Shown: piece by piece, positions 59,255-64,000 of the stretch
Layout: every line of letters begins with the position of its first letter
Numbering within the stretch: position 1 is the stretch's first letter
Assembly (NCBI GenBank): GCA_933228675.1
Contig: OW121743.1
Span: 80,923,863-80,987,862 of the forward strand
Origin: Stomorhina lunata
Taxonomy: Eukaryota > Arthropoda > Insecta > Diptera > Rhiniidae
Direction of reading: 5' to 3'
Length of the DNA stretch: 64,000 nt
Notes under the pieces: model-generated
Database searches by the model: none
Told to the model about the DNA's origin: nothing
What the model saw: only the letters and a program-made list of their open reading frames with translations
Position numbers and translations under genes: made by a program

Positions 59255-60559
59255 ATATAACATACGACATGTATAAATTGGGAAAACTTGAACGTACATT
59301 TTTCAAAATACTAGTTTTTCGTGGAGCACACTCGCAAATATGTATGAAAATTTCCAAACTACCCCGTAAAGCGAGTTTTTTGGCATTTAACACCTAAAAG
59401 CAAAAGCGCCCCCAAAAATAATTTTTGACTTAAATTGTATGAAGATTTTTGAAAATCACTTGTTACTTGGATAAGTGCATTATTTCTTCATGTTAAGGCA
59501 TGTATAAATTACCATAATACCATAAAATGACAAAACCCCTGAAAATATATCAGTTGTGACCAAATCAACATAAAACTAAATAAAATGGTTTTTAAAGTGT
59601 TTTTAGAAATTTTTTTAACCGTCGCATAAAATCAATAACGCGAACGGATTTTACATTCACTAAGCTCCCTTAATAAAACCCCAGAAAATATTTAGCATGC
59701 TATTTAAAATTGTTTTGATTTTTTTTTAACTATACCTGTAGTGAATTTTTTTATCAAAATGTTAATTTATTTCACGTTTTTTGTTTGGCTTATCTACATA
59801 AATAATTTTTTTCTCGAAGACAAAATGGTTTATCTACATTGTTTTTACTAAGTCTACTTTTACATTAGTCAGGTTTGGCTTATCAAGTCTTGAATTTGTA
59901 TGAGAAAAAACTGACAGAATTAAAATTGATACAAACCTGACCGTACTATTAAGTTTACACGAAAATTTTGAAAATTTGTAAGAAATTTATGGAAAATAAA
60001 ATAAAAACTGATGAAGAAAATGTTCATGTGAATGCAGGTTCAAAAGAAATTTAAAGAAAAACTTATCAAGAAGACCTGATTCGTGTGAAACGGGACTAAA
60101 TAGTCATAGAAGTTGTAAACTAAAAATTTGTAAAAAGGTAAAACTATTAAAACTTTTTTTTACTTTTCTAATGAGTGGTAATACGCTAAATTCAAATGTG
60201 CTTTCAAAATTCTTCCATCTTCACACTGTTCAACAGAAAATGCGAAAAAAAATTAGTGTTTTTAGTGATGTTTAAAAGGCTATTCACTACGCATAAACTT
60301 CCAAAAATACATTCTATAACTCTTAGCAATAAGAAGATATCTTCCTTCAAGTAGGAAAGACGAAAAATTATAAAATCTTTTATAAAAGAAAATGCATCTT
60401 GAAAAATGCACATTTAAAAAAAAAATAATTATTACCAATAAAATGTAATAAACGTCGCATGTAGTACAATTTAAATACATAAAAGGATCCCAAATCATGA
60501 GGGAGTACCTATTGTGTAATCGGAATTACTTAAATTTTTTAGGCCGACGATATAAGTTT
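59255..60559. other. AT-rich DNA, no gene seen
   Basis: No protein or RNA gene recognised. The overlapping minus-strand frames at 60204-60498 have biased hydrophobic composition and no family motif. Confidence 0.45.
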
Positions 60560-61398
60560 TGAGAAAATGTTTGGCTTAAGTCTAGTTAAGCTGAACTGCC
60601 CATAAAGAACTTTTTATAGCCTATGAAGAACTTTTAATTTTAAGAATAATAGTGAAAAAATTGTTGGTCGGAAATTTTTGGTTTGGGAGATATAGTGCTT
60701 TAAAGTTCCGAAATACAAATCAATATATCTCTCTTATTCCGCGCGATTTTTTTTAAATAATTTTTCGCTTGCTGCGCTTTTCACATTTTTATTTCCATTC
60801 TAGAGGCGCTTCTTTAATTTTTATTTCAACATTTCTTTCCAAAAAAATCGCTTGCGAAAAATTTTTACACTACTATTCTTAAAATTAAAAGTTTTGTATT
60901 TCAATTAAACTAGACTTTGAAACTGAAAAATAAAAAAAAATAAAATTTAAATCTCAATATCTCTTTTATCTTTAAAGATTTTGGCTCACTATTAGTACCA
61001 AATGAGAGCTTAAAAGGTTAGCTACTTATTTCTATATATCATTGGTTTTTGTCATATCGGTCAGTTTTTGAGATATGGACATTTTTGTACAAAAATATCA
61101 CATTTTTCTTTATAACTCCTTAATGGATTAATTAAAAGTCGATTGATATACCCCTTCTGAAAGATATTTTGGACTTTTACATGATGTATATAATGTTACT
61201 ATCAGTGCGAAAATAAGAGAGGTATTTCGATTTATATTTCTGAATTTAAAGCACTATATCTCCCAAACCAAAAGCTTCCGACCCATAAAAACCCTGCCAA
61301 AGAAAAGCCATATAAAGCCCCTAACAGGAAAAAAATTTCAAAAAAATCGGTGCAGTTCAGTTGAACTATGTAGACTTGTTCCAAATGTTTGTATGATG
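60560..61398. mobile_element. foldback-type element with long diverged inverted arms
   Basis: The arms 60560-60745 and 61205-61398 are inverted copies. For example GGTTTGGGAGATATAGTGCT at about 60678 occurs reversed near 61250-61270, and AGCTGAACTGC near 60589 is reversed near 61352-61362. A second, nested inverted pair lies at 60626-60660 and 60862-60896 (CTTTTAATTTTAAGAATA). No coding capacity is visible. Confidence 0.65.
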
Positions 61399-61515
61399 GT
61401 AAAATTTAGCAAATATTTGTCTTTATACAGGAAAAAGGAACACCTTTGACTTATGTGGTAAAGGGTATCGTATGGTCGGTCTTGACCGACTATAGCACTT
61501 TCTTACTTGTTTGTT
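61399..61515 (+). repeat. 3' end of the dispersed repeat (D4)
   Basis: Contains AAGGGTATCGTATGGTCGG and TATAGCACTTTCTTACTTGTT, the same terminus as copy D2 at 31065-31130. Confidence 0.6.
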
Positions 61516-62779
61516 TTTGAGCTTATACCCCCGTTAGTTTTGATGGTGGGAATAAAACAAGAGATATCTAGAAAAAAATATTTTCGGTTTCAGTATACAA
61601 AATGTATTTAACAATTATTTCAAAAGTCTTCAGGCGAGTAGGGTTCTTAATTATAGTTCAGAAAAAATTGCAACAGTTGACGCTTTTTCGCAAATAAAAA
61701 TTCTGGCAGCACTGGTTGTAACCAAAAGAGAGAGTGACAGAAAAATAGTAAATAAACATTAGGTAAAATTTTTGGCCAACTTTAATAAAGTTTTTTACAA
61801 AGTGCAAATTGTTTATACATAAATTATTTGTTTATATTTTATTTATTTCGATATACACACCAACAAACTGGTTTTGTTGAATAAAGAGTTTTATTGGTAT
61901 TAATTAAATAATGGAAATTAATTGTTTACAAATATAATGTGAAAAGAAAATTGCATTTCCATTTTATCTTAAGTAAATACAATAAATCTGCCGGAATTTT
62001 GTTAATAAAACTAAATAGGTATTTCTTATTGAATAAATCAAAAAATACTTACATAAGCTTTCAATTTTTCCTTAGAAATTTTAAATAGTTTTTAGATATT
62101 TTTAGTTTTATGTATATTTTTTTTTTAATTTTTTAAACAAATTATTTTTGCATGTCAACTATCTTCACAGCAAATCTCAAAACAATTTCACCATCCAGAG
62201 TTTTTACACTGAAAACACTAAATACTTTAATACGTTTTTCTAATTTATTATTCGCTATGACTCGCTATTTCCGTTTTACACAAACTAAACCAAAACTCAG
62301 GCTTTTGCAATTCATTTATGAAATTTTTCTTTGTTTTAATTAAATTATTAAAATTATATATTTTTTTTCTTTTATACTATGTATTCTATGCAATTCGATT
62401 TTTAATAATTTTCTATTTGCCTTTTTGAGGGATTTCAATGCCACACAAAAAACACTTTGGATTTGAATTCGAGACCCCAAAAAACATGTGTTGTTATCGT
62501 TAGCAATACTCTCGCATTACTAAATAAATTTCTAAATGTTGAGAACAAAAAATCCAAAGAAAGAAAACAAAATATTTGTATGTATTCCGAAACCCTTCTT
62601 CTAGCGTTTTACTAGCGGTCTACTAGCCGACACAGCTGTCTTTTAGAAAACAGCAACAACTACCACAATAAATTTATTGATTCACATTTAACTGTACCGG
62701 AGAGTTTTTGAGGTTGTAAAGAATAGAGAGACCAAAACAAAATTGAAGAAAAAACAGCTGTTAGTTGTTCTCATTTCAT
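61516..62779. other. single-copy AT-rich DNA, no gene seen
   Basis: No recognised gene. The plus-strand frame at 62152-62343 has no motif. Confidence 0.4.
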
Positions 62780-62836
62780 TCAGTTTTAAATGCCGCCAAA
62801 CATAAAATAGATTGTGCCGGTTGTGTGTGCGTAGCG
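62780..62836 (+). promoter_or_regulatory. possible promoter and first non-coding exon of an unseen plus-strand gene
   Basis: TCAGTT (initiator-like, A at 62782) is followed at +28 by AGATTG, one mismatch from the DPE consensus, and then by a strong donor GCG|GTAAGTA at 62837. GC content rises locally. Any downstream exons would lie beyond the window. Confidence 0.22.
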
Positions 62837-62989
62837 GTAAGTACCTGTAATGTCAGAGTTTGCAATGGGTTTATCTACATTATTTATCTGATTATCTGCA
62901 ACATAAATAATCTCTAACGAACCCAGTAGTTCTAAATCGAAGGACTGTCTCCAATACCAGAGAAATTATAAGTAGATGTTAAGCTTTCG

Positions 62990-63848
62990 CTTAACACCTA
63001 AAAAATAACTTGGATATCGCCGAACGGGGTTACAAAGAATCAAATTGATCATATTTTAATCAGTTCTAAGTGGCGATCATCTTTACTTGATGTACGCTGG
63101 AGACGCGGAGCAGACATAAACAGCGACCATCATTTATATATTTGTATATATAATTCCCCGACAACATTCCAATTGGAACAAGAGGTACTTCTCTCAGACA
63201 ATGAGCTGCATCCGATTCTATTTTTAGACTCATAGATTCTATTTTTAGACACATAGCCTAATACTCAATAACCAGTGGCTAGCTAGTGAACCGCCGCTTT
63301 TTTGAACTTGGAACCTCTGGTATGCTAGGCGGATGACTAACCTGCTATACCACGGACGTTCACAATCATCAAGTTATATGTAAAATTCGATTAAAGGTTG
63401 CGGCTCTGAGGTCTGATACGGCAAAAGCTGATCGGAAAATTGATGTGGTAAAACTGAAATTAGAGAGAAATCGAAATGCCTTTATTACTTCCAAAAGGAA
63501 TCGGCTTCCAGCTGTTATAAACATCAGCGAGGCATGTATTAATGAAACCTCTAGATGTGTCACTCGAACGTACAATAAGGTTGGTCAACAAACTCTAGGA
63601 TTTGAAGATCATAAAAGAAACATTTGGCTAACACAACCAACATGGGACTTGGTAGAACAACGAAAAATTAAAAAAAAAGCGATTTTAAATGAAAACGCAG
63701 ATGCTGAAGTCCTCCGTACAACATATCACGATCTCTGCAATAAAATAAAAAAGTCTGCAAGGAGGGACAAGAGAATGTGGATAGATGAACAAGCGAGCCA
63801 AGCGGAATCAGCTGCAAGTAAAGGTGATATGAAGACCTTATACAAACC
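62990..63848 (+). pseudogene. non-LTR retrotransposon ORF2 fragment (endonuclease to pre-RT), interrupted
   Basis: In one frame 63018-63140 encodes ITWISPNGVTKNQIDHILI, RSSLLDVRWRRGADI and SDHHL, the C-terminal motifs of the apurinic-type endonuclease of jockey/RTE-like elements. After a 220-bp SINE insertion the frame resumes at about 63366 with VICKIRLKVAALRSD and stays open through the endonuclease-RT linker, including LCNKIKKSARRDKRMWIDEQ and AASKGDMKTLYK. It is cut at about 63848 by a mariner-like fragment, so the reverse transcriptase itself is absent. An in-frame stop lies just before 63018. This is an inactive copy. Confidence 0.75.
63145..63365 (-). mobile_element. tRNA-derived SINE, copy a2, inserted in the retrotransposon
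   Basis: Same family as 31141-31440: ACATTCCAATTGGAACAAG near the tail, and a head whose + strand reads ACCTGCTATACCACGG. The flanks CATCATTTATAT and ATCATCAAGTTATAT resemble an imperfect target-site duplication. The host reading frame breaks at SDHHL and resumes on the other side. Confidence 0.7.
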
Positions 63849-64000
63849 TACCTACACTTGGATAGTAGCGGTACACCCAGATGAATATTTAACTCTATTT
63901 CTTTTGTATGGCCACCACGGGCCTTGTGCCCCCACATTTAGAACCAAATTTTCGATAGTTTTCAGGCATAAATTGGCCGATACTGCTGCAATTTCACGTT
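63849..64000 (-). pseudogene. C-terminal end of a mariner-like transposase, cut by the window edge
   Basis: On the minus strand one frame reads REIAAVSANLCLKTIENLV and, after a frameshift near 63938, another reads GHKARGGHTKEIE. Together these match the C-terminus typical of a mariner-type transposase group (pattern I-A-VS-L--K-IENW, then C--ARGGH--EI), from my knowledge of such proteins. The rest lies outside the window. Confidence 0.55.

Noticed and set aside
60204..60498. Overlapping hydrophobic minus-strand frames.
   Set aside because: Composition follows T-rich DNA; no motif or splice context.

Overview
The window is AT-rich animal nuclear DNA, most likely from a higher (probably calyptrate) fly. 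Evidence: one gene with short GT-AG introns coding for a full-length ABCA-type lipid transporter, intron-bearing tRNA-Tyr genes of the insect type, Tc1/mariner-like, non-LTR, SINE and Helitron-like remnants, and a DRE octamer (TATCGATA). I cannot name the species from the sequence.

Gene content is low. The one clear protein gene lies on the minus strand. Fourteen coding exons between 32948 (ATG) and 13337 (stop) join in frame to 5085 nt (1694 residues), with two complete ABC ATPase domains. Intron 1 is about 12.2 kb and packed with repeats and transposons; intron 13 is almost entirely a tandem array. A further spliced-looking 55-codon exon lies downstream at 12603-12770. The second functional locus is a cluster of 15 intron-containing tRNA-Tyr(GTA) genes (44441-51049), 14 on the minus strand and one, at the right edge, on the plus strand. 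It includes a recent 1.09-kb tandem duplication, one copy with a damaged A box and one with a D-stem mismatch.

About 25 kb (close to 40 %) is a set of at least 13 tandem arrays (about 1541-2705, 3905-6470, 7582-9092, 9866-12240, 13756-15020, 21332-23928, 33418-34490, 35053-37050, 39053-43950, 45228-45622, 51088-55888). Nearly all are built on the same self-complementary core, TTTTCTATAGAAAA, each with its own linker and a unit of 28-32 bp, close to three helical turns. Three arrays carry TATCGATA (DREF octamer, containing the BEAF-32 core CGATA) in most units, so the order of 100 such sites surround and enter the 3' half of the ABCA gene. Several arrays occur in opposite orientations, and three show higher-order duplications. 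A small 16-bp array (32470-32683) also has a palindromic core. This array family is the most unusual content of the window.

Other mobile DNA: a 731-bp MITE with perfect 26-bp inverted repeats (25843-26573); a 1.28-kb Tc1/mariner-type element with TA flanks and a frameshifted transposase (27107-28388); two tandem tRNA-derived SINEs (28638-29143); a second SINE family (31141-31440 and 63145-63365), one copy inserted in a non-LTR retrotransposon which is itself cut by a mariner-like remnant at the right edge; a Helitron-like element with 132-bp internal repeats ending at 59254; a foldback element (60560-61398); and a dispersed non-autonomous repeat (965-1540, 30736-31130 and fragments) that directly adjoins two of the palindromic arrays.
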